DNA of 64,000 nt, from positions 620,001 through 684,000 of the forward strand of contig BPGD01000001.1 in the NCBI GenBank assembly GCA_026002855.1, written 5' to 3'. The translations under genes were made by a program, and so were the position numbers. Within the stretch, counting starts at the first letter, position 1, and each line of letters begins with the position of its first letter. The DNA is from Bryobacteraceae bacterium (GTDB lineage: Bacteria; Acidobacteriota; Terriglobia; Bryobacterales; Bryobacteraceae). The notes under the pieces are model-generated. The model saw only the letters and a program-made list of their open reading frames with translations. It did no database searches and was not told the DNA's origin. Positions 1 to 8,128 of the stretch are shown piece by piece.

Positions 1-217
1 GGACGTGACCGACCCGGAAAACGTGCGCATCACCTACCAGACGCCGAAGCACCTGGTCGTGCTCATCCTCGGCAATGAGAAGTATCTCGACCGGCTGAAC
101 GTCTTTCTCAGCCACCTCGACAGCATTCAGGACCGCCTCTCGCACCGCGCGGTCCTCGATCTGACGACGGAAGGCCGGATTACACTGGTGGAAGCCCCTC
201 CGGAGGAACAACGCTGA
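1..217 (+). CDS. ftsQ: Cell division protein FtsQ, C-terminal fragment
   Basis: The frame is already open at the window edge and ends at a TGA, so this is the 3' end of a gene starting outside. About 71 residues are visible. They read as the end of the periplasmic beta domain of FtsQ/DivIB, the bitopic protein that links early and late divisome parts. The fragment alone is weakly diagnostic. The call rests mainly on position: it stops 3 bases before ftsA, in the usual ftsQ-ftsA-ftsZ order. A GTG at base 5 could be mistaken for a start, but a secreted-domain fragment this short would have no function, so I treat it as internal. Confidence 0.75.
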   Translation, partial: DVTDPENVRITYQTPKHLVVLILGNEKYLDRLNVFLSHLDSIQDRLSHRAVLDLTTEGRITLVEAPPEEQR

Positions 218-220
218 CCC

Positions 221-1420
221 GTGGCACGCAACATTGAAATTGCCGCAGGACTGGACGTCGGCAGCCATTGGGTCCGCCTTGTCGCCGTGAGCGTCGAAGA
301 CGGATTCGTGCATTACCGCGGCCATGCCGCGGCCCTCTCGCGCGGCTGGCACCGTGGCCAGATCGCCGATCAGACGGCCCTGGCGGCCAGCATCCGCAGC
401 GTCTTCGAGGAGTGCTCCCGGCGGCTGGGCCAGCCGGTGATCAGCGCCGTGGTCGGCGTCGGCGGCCCGAACATCCGCTGCCGGCAGGGCCGGGGCGTCT
501 ATGACTTCGGCCCGCGCCGCCCGATTCAGAAGGAAGATCTCGAGCAGTCGGTCAAGTTCGCCATGCAGTCGCCGGTGGAGGCGGGCCGGATGCTGCTCCA
601 GGCTCTGCCCCAGGACTTCACCGTCGATGGCGGACCGCCCGTGCCTCACCCGATCGGCGTCGAGTGCGAGCGGCTGGAAGCGCACGTCCTGCTGGTCACC
701 GTGCCGAGGCAGGAACACGAGGCGCTGGTCAGCGCGGTGCAGCAGGCCAATGTGCAGGTGGAAGAGACCGTCTTTGAAGCGATGGCCGCAGCCTACGCTT
801 CGATCCTGCCCGAGGAGCGCGCCTGTGGCGTCGCGCTGGCCGACATCGGCGCCCATTCCACCGGCATCGTCTTCTACGACGGCGACTCCATGCTGTTCGC
901 CGCCGGATTGCCCATCTCCGGCGACCACTTCACCCGGGATCTGTGCACGGTGCACGGCGTCGCCTACGAGGAGGCCGAGCGGCTGAAGCTCGCTTACGGG
1001 TGCGTGCACACGAGTCCGGGCGGGGACAACATCATCATCCAGCTTCCGTCGGACAGTTCGCGCCCGGGGCGCGAAATCAGCCGCCGGGCGCTGATCGAGA
1101 CGCTGGAGGCGCGGGCCGGCCAGCTCTTTTCGATCATCGAAGACTGCCGTGCGCGCTTCGCGCGGGACGTCCAGCTCGGCGAGGGGCTGGTGCTGTGCGG
1201 CGGCGGCTCGCAGATGGAAGGCATGGTCGAGGAAGCCGAGCGCATTCTGCATTGTCCGGCGCGGCTTGGCGTCGCGCGCGGGATTCTGGAATGGCCGGAA
1301 GAGCTGTATTCGCCCGTGTGGACCATCGCCGCCGGGCTCGCCATGTATTCGGCGCGCCTTCAGGAGAGGCGTGAACGCCGCAGCGGTCCGGGCCTGCTCG
1401 GGCTGCTTTGGAGAAAATGA
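221..1420 (+). CDS. ftsA: Cell division protein FtsA (actin-like membrane tether of FtsZ)
   Basis: This 399-residue protein of the actin/Hsp70 ATPase fold anchors FtsZ filaments to the membrane. The phosphate-1 loop is near residues 10-20 (GLDVGSHWVRLVAV), the phosphate-2 segment follows ADIGAHSTG around residue 207, and the adenosine motif is LCGGGSQMEGM near residue 327. The last 18 residues are basic and hydrophobic (ending GLLGLLWRK), matching the amphipathic membrane-targeting helix of FtsA. The start is a GTG three bases after ftsQ, so the two genes are probably translationally coupled. FtsZ follows after 48 bases. Length and domain order are normal for the family. Confidence 0.95.
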   Translation: MARNIEIAAGLDVGSHWVRLVAVSVEDGFVHYRGHAAALSRGWHRGQIADQTALAASIRSVFEECSRRLGQPVISAVVGVGGPNIRCRQGRGVYDFGPRRPIQKEDLEQSVKFAMQSPVEAGRMLLQALPQDFTVDGGPPVPHPIGVECERLEAHVLLVTVPRQEHEALVSAVQQANVQVEETVFEAMAAAYASILPEERACGVALADIGAHSTGIVFYDGDSMLFAAGLPISGDHFTRDLCTVHGVAYEEAERLKLAYGCVHTSPGGDNIIIQLPSDSSRPGREISRRALIETLEARAGQLFSIIEDCRARFARDVQLGEGLVLCGGGSQMEGMVEEAERILHCPARLGVARGILEWPEELYSPVWTIAAGLAMYSARLQERRERRSGPGLLGLLWRK

Positions 1421-1468
1421 GAGGACACCGCGCGCCGGCAACGGCGCGCGGCAGGGATCGAGGTTGCC

Positions 1469-2782
1469 ATGGCAGAACTGGATTCGCTCAAGTTTGAGAT
1501 TCAGGACGAGATGGCCGGCAGCACGCGGATCAAGGTGATCGGCGTGGGCGGTGGCGGCTCGAACGCGGTCGGGAGGATGATGGACGCCGGCGTGCGCGGC
1601 GTCGAATTCTACGTGATGAACACCGACGCCCAGGCGCTGCGCACGTCTCCGGTACCCAACAAGATCGCCCTCGGCGTCCGGATCACGCATGGGCTGGGCG
1701 CGGGTTCGGATCCGGAGATCGGCCGGCAGGCGGCGTTGGAAGACACCGACCGCATTCTCGAAGTGCTCGAAGGTGCCGACATGGTCTTTGTCGCCGCCGG
1801 CCTGGGCGGCGGCACCGGCACCGGAGCGGCGCCGGTGGTCGCCGACCTGGCCAGGCAACTCGGCGCCCTCACCGTCGCGGTCGTCACCAAGCCGTTCGCC
1901 TTCGAGGGGCCCCGCCGCATGAAGCAGGCCGAGCGCGGCCTGGCCGAACTCCACGCCACCGTCGACTGCGTGATCTCGATCCCCAACGACCGGCTCATCG
2001 AGCTGGTTCCCCCGGGCACTTCGTTCTTCGAGGCCTTCCGCCTGGCCGACGACGTGCTCCGCCAGGGCGTGCAGGGCATCAGCGACATCATCACCACTCC
2101 GGGCCTGATCAACCGCGACTTCGCCGATGTGCGCGCCATCATGGTCGGCATGGGCTTCGCCATCATGGGCACCGCCTCGGCCCGCGGCCCCAACGCCGCC
2201 GTTGAGGCCGCCCGCGCCGCCATCGCCTGCCCGCTGCTGGAGGAAGGCGGCCTCGAGGGCGCGCGGGCCATCCTCCTCAACATCGCCGCCTCGCCCAACC
2301 TCAGCCTGCACGACCTCCATCAAGCCTGCCAGCTCATCAAGGAAGCCACCGGCAACCCCGATGTGCAGATCAATTTCGGTCTCGTGGCCGACGCCTCGCT
2401 CGAAGACGAAGTGCGCATCACCGTCATCGCCACCGGCTTCCAGCGCGAAGGTCTCCCGGATGTGGAGCGCCCTGCCATCTCCATTCCCCGCCCCGCCGTG
2501 CAACAGGCGTCAAAAGCCGCGCCCGTAGCGCCGCGCATCCTCGAGCCGCCTGTGGAAGAGCCGCGCCCCGCGCCCGCTCCGGCAGCATTGCAGGCCGAGG
2601 CGCAAGCGGAGCCGGAACCGCTCGATGTGTTCGATCTCGAGCCGTTGCCCCAGGAAACGGCGCCCGCCGCCGGCCCGCCGCCGCAGGCCACGCCGCCCCA
2701 GGCCGGGCCGCCGGATGACATTTTCTCCTTCGACGACCTGGAAACGCCGCCGGTGCTCAAACGTGAGCGAAAATTGTTCTAG
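1469..2782 (+). CDS. ftsZ: Cell division protein FtsZ
   Basis: This is the tubulin-like GTPase that polymerises into the Z ring. The 437-residue product has the glycine-rich nucleotide loop GVGGGGSNAV near residue 25, the tubulin signature GGGTGTG at residues 113-119, and the T7 synergy loop NRDFAD at 215-220 that completes the active site of the next subunit. Residues 335-420 form a Pro/Ala-rich disordered linker. The last 16 residues (DDLETPPVLKRERKLF) are the conserved C-terminal peptide that binds FtsA. The ATG has a GAGG element a few bases upstream. murA starts three bases after the stop, so both are probably on one message. Confidence 0.98.
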   Translation: MAELDSLKFEIQDEMAGSTRIKVIGVGGGGSNAVGRMMDAGVRGVEFYVMNTDAQALRTSPVPNKIALGVRITHGLGAGSDPEIGRQAALEDTDRILEVLEGADMVFVAAGLGGGTGTGAAPVVADLARQLGALTVAVVTKPFAFEGPRRMKQAERGLAELHATVDCVISIPNDRLIELVPPGTSFFEAFRLADDVLRQGVQGISDIITTPGLINRDFADVRAIMVGMGFAIMGTASARGPNAAVEAARAAIACPLLEEGGLEGARAILLNIAASPNLSLHDLHQACQLIKEATGNPDVQINFGLVADASLEDEVRITVIATGFQREGLPDVERPAISIPRPAVQQASKAAPVAPRILEPPVEEPRPAPAPAALQAEAQAEPEPLDVFDLEPLPQETAPAAGPPPQATPPQAGPPDDIFSFDDLETPPVLKRERKLF

Positions 2783-2785
2783 CCG

Positions 2786-4117
2786 ATGACTGCTCCGAGC
2801 GCCGCCATCCGAACTGATCCGATGGTCCTCCGCGGCGGCAAGCCGCTGGCGGGCGAGGTGACGCTGCGCGGGGCCAAAAACGCCCTGCCCAAAATCATGG
2901 TGGCGGCGCTGCTCACGGACCAGAAGTGCGTCCTGCGCAACGTGGCCCGCATTGTCGATGTGGGCATCACCGCCGAGCTCATCCACGCCCTCGGCGGCGA
3001 AGTGAGCGAACCCGAGCCGGGCGTGCTCGAAATCTGCGCCGCCAATCTGAAACCGATGGAGCGCGCCGTGCTGCGCGAGTTTTCCGGCCGCAGCCGCATC
3101 CCCATCCTGACCTGCGGCCCGCTGCTGGCCCGGTTCGGCACGGCGCCCGTGCCCTCGCTCGGCGGCTGCCGCATCGGATCCCGCCCGGTGGATTTCCACC
3201 TCCGCGCCCTACAGGACCTCGGCGCCACCCTGCATGAGGAGACCCACGACGCCCATCTCACCGCCTCCCGGCTCCAGGGCAACAAGATCCGCCTGGACTA
3301 CCCGAGCGTGGGCGCCACCGAACAGGTGATTCTCGCCGCGGTCCGCGCCGAAGGCGTGACGGAACTGTCCAACGCCGCGGTCGAGCCGGAAATCATGGAC
3401 CTGATCATGGTGCTCCAGAAGATGGGCGCCATCATCAGCGTCGACGTCGACCGCGTCATCAAGATCGTGGGCGTGCGGGAGCTACGCGGGTTCGATCACC
3501 ACGCCATCCCGGACCGGCTGGAAGCCGCCTCCTGGGCCTGCGCCGCCGTCGCCACCAACGGCCGCATCTATGTGCGCAACGCCCAGCAGTTCCCGATGAT
3601 GACGTTCCTGAACCGCTTCCGCCAGATCGGCGGCGAGTTCCGCGTCGATGAACATGGCATCGAATTCTGGCGCGCCGGACAGCGCCTGCGCTCCACGGCG
3701 GTGGAAACCGACGTCTATCCTGGCTTCTCCACCGACTACCAGCAGCCCTTCGTCATCGCCCTCACCCAGGCCGAAGGCGTTTCCATCGTGCACGAAACCG
3801 TTTACGAGGACCGCTTCGGCTACGTCGAAGCGCTCAGGCGCATGGGCGCGCAGATCCAGCTCTACCGTGAATGCCTCGGCGGCCTGCACTGCCGCTTCGG
3901 CCAGCGGAATTACAAGCACTCGGCGGTGATCGTCGGCCCTACGCCCCTGCGCGGCGCCGATATTGAAATCCCCGACCTTCGGGCCGGCTTCAGCTATCTG
4001 ATCGCCGCGCTCGCCGCCGAAGGCGAGTCGCGTATCACCAACACGCGCATCATCGAGCGCGGCTACGAGAACATCACCGGCAAGCTGCTGGCTCTCGGCG
4101 CCGACCTGCGCTCCTGA
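2786..4117 (+). CDS. murA: UDP-N-acetylglucosamine 1-carboxyvinyltransferase MurA
   Basis: MurA transfers enolpyruvate from PEP to UDP-GlcNAc, the first committed step of peptidoglycan synthesis in the cytoplasm. The 443-residue protein has the substrate lysine motif GAKNALP (residues 29-35) and the catalytic cysteine at residue 128 in GGCRIGSRPVD. A Cys here means the enzyme should be fosfomycin-sensitive, unlike the Cys-to-Asp variants. Both inside-out alpha/beta halves are present. It starts three bases after ftsZ, an uncommon place for murA, and suggests that precursor supply and division are co-expressed. AroA (EPSP synthase) is the only other family to consider, and the cysteine loop excludes it. 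Confidence 0.96.
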   Translation: MTAPSAAIRTDPMVLRGGKPLAGEVTLRGAKNALPKIMVAALLTDQKCVLRNVARIVDVGITAELIHALGGEVSEPEPGVLEICAANLKPMERAVLREFSGRSRIPILTCGPLLARFGTAPVPSLGGCRIGSRPVDFHLRALQDLGATLHEETHDAHLTASRLQGNKIRLDYPSVGATEQVILAAVRAEGVTELSNAAVEPEIMDLIMVLQKMGAIISVDVDRVIKIVGVRELRGFDHHAIPDRLEAASWACAAVATNGRIYVRNAQQFPMMTFLNRFRQIGGEFRVDEHGIEFWRAGQRLRSTAVETDVYPGFSTDYQQPFVIALTQAEGVSIVHETVYEDRFGYVEALRRMGAQIQLYRECLGGLHCRFGQRNYKHSAVIVGPTPLRGADIEIPDLRAGFSYLIAALAAEGESRITNTRIIERGYENITGKLLALGADLRS

Positions 4118-4132
4118 GGCGCGCTTCGCGCC
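4118..4132 (+). terminator. Possible terminator hairpin after murA
   Basis: A 6-bp stem (GGCGCG / CGCGCC) with a 3-base loop begins directly after the murA stop codon. There is no T-run, so it is only a weak candidate for a terminator of the ftsQAZ-murA transcript. Confidence 0.3.
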
Positions 4133-4330
4133 GCTGCATGGGCGCCCCGGAGGTGCATCAGGGCCGCGAGCGAAGGGCGAGTGGCGCCCGAAAAACGGGC
4201 GGCCGTGGCGTGCGGCTCCAGCCCGCGCGCGACGATCACACAACCGTTGCGTCCGATTGGCCGGGCAGGCGAGCTCCACTCGCGCCATAGAATGCGTGCC
4301 ACGGGCGGGCATCGTTTCGAAACAGGTATA

Positions 4331-4552
4331 TCAGCGGCGGCGGAAGAGCCAGAGCAGCACGGAGAAGACAAGGCTCAGCAGCAGACTGGTCATCAGGGGG
4401 AAGTAGAAGACGCTGTTCCTGCCCCGGATGACGATGTCGCCGGGCAGCCGCCCGAGACGGAGCGGAAGCCTCGGGAACAGATACAGCAGAAGCCCGGTGA
4501 GAAACAGGGCGAGACCAAGGATCATCAGGCTGCGGCCAAGCTGGCTGATCAT
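4331..4552 (-). CDS. DUF2905 family small membrane protein
   Basis: A 73-residue protein with two hydrophobic segments (about residues 6-26 and 48-69) separated by a short loop containing LGRLPGDIVIRG. That loop and the FYFP turn before the second helix are typical of DUF2905, a widespread family of unknown function in the inner membrane. The C-terminus is arginine-rich (WLFRRR), consistent with a cytoplasmic end. It stands alone between murA and the HDOD gene and is on the opposite strand to murA, so the two converge. Function is not known; only family membership is claimed. Confidence 0.85.
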   Translation of the reverse strand: MISQLGRSLMILGLALFLTGLLLYLFPRLPLRLGRLPGDIVIRGRNSVFYFPLMTSLLLSLVFSVLLWLFRRR

Positions 4553-4708
4553 GGGACCGTGGCGCGCCCGGAACAGAACGGCGCGCTGATCTCATGGTAA
4601 TCGCAGCCGGGGCGCCGATGCGGAGCCCCGGGGAAGCAACGCGGCCGCGCCGGCATGATTGCGGTTTCGAAGCGGACGCATTCCCGGCTGGCGACGCCCG
4701 TTCACGGT

Positions 4709-5587
4709 TCACATGGATGCCTTGATCGGCTGAAGGTCTTCTTCGAGTGTGGCAAGGATCAGGTCGGTTTCGTGAGCCAGCTTCAGTCGGGAAAGTGAGT
4801 CGCGCGCTGGCGGCGCCTGTCTGGCATCCTCGTCAGCGATGGCGTGCCCGGCGGCGTTGGCCACGTCGTTGGCGACGGCCAGAACGAGGCTGAGGGGCTG
4901 TACCCCGCCAGGACGGCGTTCCGGGTCCAGCTCGGGATGATGGTGATAGAGAACCGCCTTCTGAATGGGCGCCGGGAGGTTCCAGCGCGCCAGCGCCGAA
5001 GCGCTGAGCTCGGCGTGGCTTGTGTCGATGATGGCGTACTCGCACTGCACCAACGGCTTGCCACTGGAGACTCGCATGGCATGAATGCGCTGAAACTCAT
5101 CGGGCAGCGCGGTGGCGATCATCAGCCTGCCCAGATCGTGCAGCAGGCCTGCGGCAAAGGCTCCTTCCGGGTATTCGATGGGCGCCTTCTGCACCAGCCG
5201 GTCAGCGAGCACGGCCACGGCGATGGCATGGCCGTTGAAACGCGCCATCGACCAGTTGTCCGGGGTGCGGACTCTCGACCACAGCCGCGAGACCGAGAGA
5301 CCCAGCAGAAAGTTGCGCAGCTTGTTCAGGCCAAGGATGGAAACGGCCGCGCGCACGCTGCTGACATTGCCGCGCCGGCCGTAAAGGGCCGAGTTGACCA
5401 GGCGCAGCACGTTGCCGCTGAGCACCGTGTCGCGCTCAATCAGATCGGCCAGCTTCGAAAAGCTGACGTCCTCGTCGGCCAGAGTCGCCATCAGATGATG
5501 GAGGACGGGCGAGAAGGGCGGCAACTGGTCCAGGCTCTTCATCGCCTGGTCGCGAGGAGAGAGCTTCGGCAGAATACTCTGACTCAC
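4709..5587 (-). CDS. HDOD domain signalling protein
   Basis: The 292-residue protein is almost entirely one HDOD domain (residues about 15-215), a degenerate relative of HD phosphohydrolases used as a regulatory output or adaptor domain. Visible hallmarks are LPPFSPVLHHLMATLADEDVS at the start, the DTVLSGNVLRLVNSALYG helix, the SILGLNKLRNFLLG helix, and the GLLHDLGRLMIA segment, which retains an HD pair. No receiver, GGDEF or EAL domain is attached. Such single-domain proteins act in chemotaxis, motility or c-di-GMP circuits, but nothing nearby identifies the partner. It is divergent from the ABC transporter operon starting 116 bases away. Confidence 0.88.
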   Translation of the reverse strand: MSQSILPKLSPRDQAMKSLDQLPPFSPVLHHLMATLADEDVSFSKLADLIERDTVLSGNVLRLVNSALYGRRGNVSSVRAAVSILGLNKLRNFLLGLSVSRLWSRVRTPDNWSMARFNGHAIAVAVLADRLVQKAPIEYPEGAFAAGLLHDLGRLMIATALPDEFQRIHAMRVSSGKPLVQCEYAIIDTSHAELSASALARWNLPAPIQKAVLYHHHPELDPERRPGGVQPLSLVLAVANDVANAAGHAIADEDARQAPPARDSLSRLKLAHETDLILATLEEDLQPIKASM

Positions 5588-5703
5588 ATTCGTCTACATC
5601 GGCGGTTGGCCGGGAAAAGTTGAGGGTTTCGCCGCCAAAATTCACCCGGCCTGCCCGCGGACTCAGGCGGCAGGCCGGAAACAGGTAGGATGAAGGAACA
5701 CGA

Positions 5704-6471
5704 ATGACTGCCGACACGTCGCCTGCCATTGAAGTCAACGGGCTGCGGAAGGTGTACGGGGACAAAGCGGCCGTCGACGGCCTGACGCTGACGGTCGAGC
5801 GCGGCTGTTTTTTCGGGTTTCTCGGCCCGAACGGGGCCGGCAAGACTACTACCATCCGCATGCTGATGGGGCTGGCCCCGCCGACGGCGGGCGCCATTCG
5901 CATCCTCGGCCGGCGGATGCCGCAGGAGCAGCTCGAGATCAAGAAGCGCATTGGACTGGTTCCCGACGAGAGTCTGCTGTTTGATCATCTGACCGGTCCC
6001 GAGTATGTGGAATTCGCCGGGCGGATGTATGGCCTGGGCCGTGACCTGGCGCGGCGGCGCGCGACCGAGCTGATGGAACTATTCGAACTGGATACGGCCG
6101 GGCGCAAGCTGATTGCCGACTACAGCAAGGGCATGCGTAAGCGGGTGGCGATGGCGGCGGCGCTGATCCACCGGCCGGAGCTGTTTCTGCTGGACGAGCC
6201 CTTCGAGGGCGTAGACGCCGTGGGCGCGCGGCTGATGAAAGACATCCTGCTGGAACAGGTGGCCCAGGGGGCGACCATCTTCCTGACATCGCACGTGCTG
6301 GAAGTCGTCGAACGGCTCTGCGACCGGGTGGCCATCATCCACCAGGGGCGCCTGGTGGTGGAAGGAGCCATGGAAGAGCTGCGCTCCGGCGAGGAGACGC
6401 TGGAAGACCTCTTCGTGCGCGTCGTGGGCGGGCCGGCCCGCTCGACCGAGGCGCTGGATTGGCTGCGGTAA
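5704..6471 (+). CDS. ABC transporter ATP-binding protein
   Basis: A 255-residue ABC ATPase of the export type. Walker A is GPNGAGKTT at residues 41-49, the signature is YSKGMRKR at about 140 (SKGM instead of LSGGQ, as is common in ABC-2 exporters), Walker B is FLLDEP at 161-166, and the switch histidine is H197 in LTSHVLE. The start is preceded by AAGGAA. The permease begins five bases after the stop, so the pair should form one transporter. The substrate is unknown. The operon continues into a secreted TPR protein, an MFS carrier, a glycosyltransferase and an acetyltransferase, which hints at, but does not prove, a role in export of an envelope component. Confidence 0.93.
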   Translation: MTADTSPAIEVNGLRKVYGDKAAVDGLTLTVERGCFFGFLGPNGAGKTTTIRMLMGLAPPTAGAIRILGRRMPQEQLEIKKRIGLVPDESLLFDHLTGPEYVEFAGRMYGLGRDLARRRATELMELFELDTAGRKLIADYSKGMRKRVAMAAALIHRPELFLLDEPFEGVDAVGARLMKDILLEQVAQGATIFLTSHVLEVVERLCDRVAIIHQGRLVVEGAMEELRSGEETLEDLFVRVVGGPARSTEALDWLR

Positions 6472-6475
6472 GCCG

Positions 6476-8113
6476 ATGACGATGACGTTCTTCGACGACC
6501 AGATCCGGGCCATCCTGTGGGCGCAGTTCCGGGTGCTGTACAACCGCTTCACCGGCGGTTCGTTGGGTGCGGGCCGTGTCGTGTACTGGATTTCCCTCGC
6601 CTTCTGGTACGGGGTGATGGCCATGCTCGCGTGGCTGGCGGCGGTCTCGCTGCCGACCCTGGACAACCGGGAGAGCCTGGCCGCGGTCACGGCCACGATC
6701 CTGATGGGCGCCACCGCGTTCTGGCAACTGATGCCGGTCATGATGGCCTCGACGGGGGTCAGCCTGGACCTGAAGAAACTGATGGTCTATCCGATCCCGT
6801 TCCGCCGGCTGTTTCTGGTGGAGGCGCTGCTGCGGGTTTCGACCGGGACGGAAGTACTCATCGTGCTGACAGGCGTGGCCGTGGGTCTGGTGCGCAGCCC
6901 GCTGACGCCCGGCTGGACCGCCGGCTTTCTCCTCCTGTTCGTCGCGTTCAATCTGATGCTTTCGGTGGGCATCCGCGACCTGCTGGCCCGGCTCCTGGAG
7001 CGCCGAGGGGTGCGGGAGCTGGTGATTCTTGGCATTGTGCTGCTCGCGGCGCTGCCGCAACTGATCCTGGTGACCGTGCCGGAGGACCAACTCCGCGCGT
7101 TCTATCATCGCTACTCCGCCCTGATGCCGTACGTCGGACTGCCGTGGTCGGCGATGGCGCTGCTGGTAACGGGCAGCTTCTCGCTGGCGGCGATTTCCGC
7201 CAACGGGGCCTGGCTCTGCTTTGCCGCCTGGTTCGGGTATTCGCAGTTCCGGCGCAGCCTGCGGTGGGACGTGGCCGAAGTGCGATCGAAACAGCGCAGC
7301 GGGCGGCGCGGTCCTGCCACGGCCGTGTTCGAGCGCCTGTACGAGCTGCCCGGCCGGATGCTCCCGGATCCTCTGGGAGCGCTGGTCGCCAAGGAGCTCA
7401 AGACCCTGGGGCGGTCTTCGCGCTTCCGGCTGGTCTTTTTCATGGGCTTTACTTTCGGCATCATCATCTGGCTGCCGCTCGCGTTCGGCGGACACTGGGG
7501 CCAGCAGCGTCAGGCCGAAAATCTGCTCCTTTGGGTGAGCCTGTACGCCGCGCTGTTGATGGGCGAGGTGCTGTTCTGGAACACGCTCGGATTCGACCGC
7601 TCGGCGGTGCAGGTCTACTATGTGATGCCCATCCCGCTGCGCGCGGTGTTGCTGGCCAAGAATCTCACGGCGGTGGCGCTGTTGCTGGCCGAAGTGGCGA
7701 TGATCGCCGCGGCGCTGACGGTGTTGCGCATTCGTTTTCCGGTCACGAAAATTCCCGAAGCGGTGGCCTGCACGCTTCTGCTGGCGGTGATGCTGATGGC
7801 GGTGGGCAATCTGGCCAGTGTCAAATCGCCGCGCGCGGCCGATCCGGCCTCCGGCTGGCGCCAGTCCTCCGCGGGGAAGGTGCAGGGGCTGATCATGCTG
7901 CTGCTGCCCGTGCTGACGGCGCCCATCGCGCTGGCGCACCTGGCGCGCTACGCCTTCGACCGGGATCTCGCCTACTGGCTGGTGCTTGCGAGCGGCTACA
8001 TCGTGGCGGCGATCACCTATCATGTGGCGCTGGACTCGGCGGTCGAGATCGCGGAAAAAGAAAGGGAGAGGATCGTGGCCGCCCTGTCGGCAGGGCAGGG
8101 CCCGATGGCCTGA
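6476..8113 (+). CDS. ABC-2-type transporter permease, about 12 membrane segments
   Basis: A 545-residue integral membrane protein with roughly twelve hydrophobic segments in two groups: about six in the first 250 residues, a basic cytoplasmic loop around residues 260-300 (RSKQRSGRRG), then six more. It has no extracytoplasmic domain of FtsX/MacB type. With the adjacent ATPase it forms an ABC exporter in the broad EcsB/ABC-2 permease class; a fused double-length permease would explain why only one permease gene is present. The sequence gives no substrate. The downstream gene starts 15 bases after the stop. Confidence 0.8.
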   Translation: MTMTFFDDQIRAILWAQFRVLYNRFTGGSLGAGRVVYWISLAFWYGVMAMLAWLAAVSLPTLDNRESLAAVTATILMGATAFWQLMPVMMASTGVSLDLKKLMVYPIPFRRLFLVEALLRVSTGTEVLIVLTGVAVGLVRSPLTPGWTAGFLLLFVAFNLMLSVGIRDLLARLLERRGVRELVILGIVLLAALPQLILVTVPEDQLRAFYHRYSALMPYVGLPWSAMALLVTGSFSLAAISANGAWLCFAAWFGYSQFRRSLRWDVAEVRSKQRSGRRGPATAVFERLYELPGRMLPDPLGALVAKELKTLGRSSRFRLVFFMGFTFGIIIWLPLAFGGHWGQQRQAENLLLWVSLYAALLMGEVLFWNTLGFDRSAVQVYYVMPIPLRAVLLAKNLTAVALLLAEVAMIAAALTVLRIRFPVTKIPEAVACTLLLAVMLMAVGNLASVKSPRAADPASGWRQSSAGKVQGLIMLLLPVLTAPIALAHLARYAFDRDLAYWLVLASGYIVAAITYHVALDSAVEIAEKERERIVAALSAGQGPMA

Positions 8114-8128
8114 CGGCGGAGACCGACG

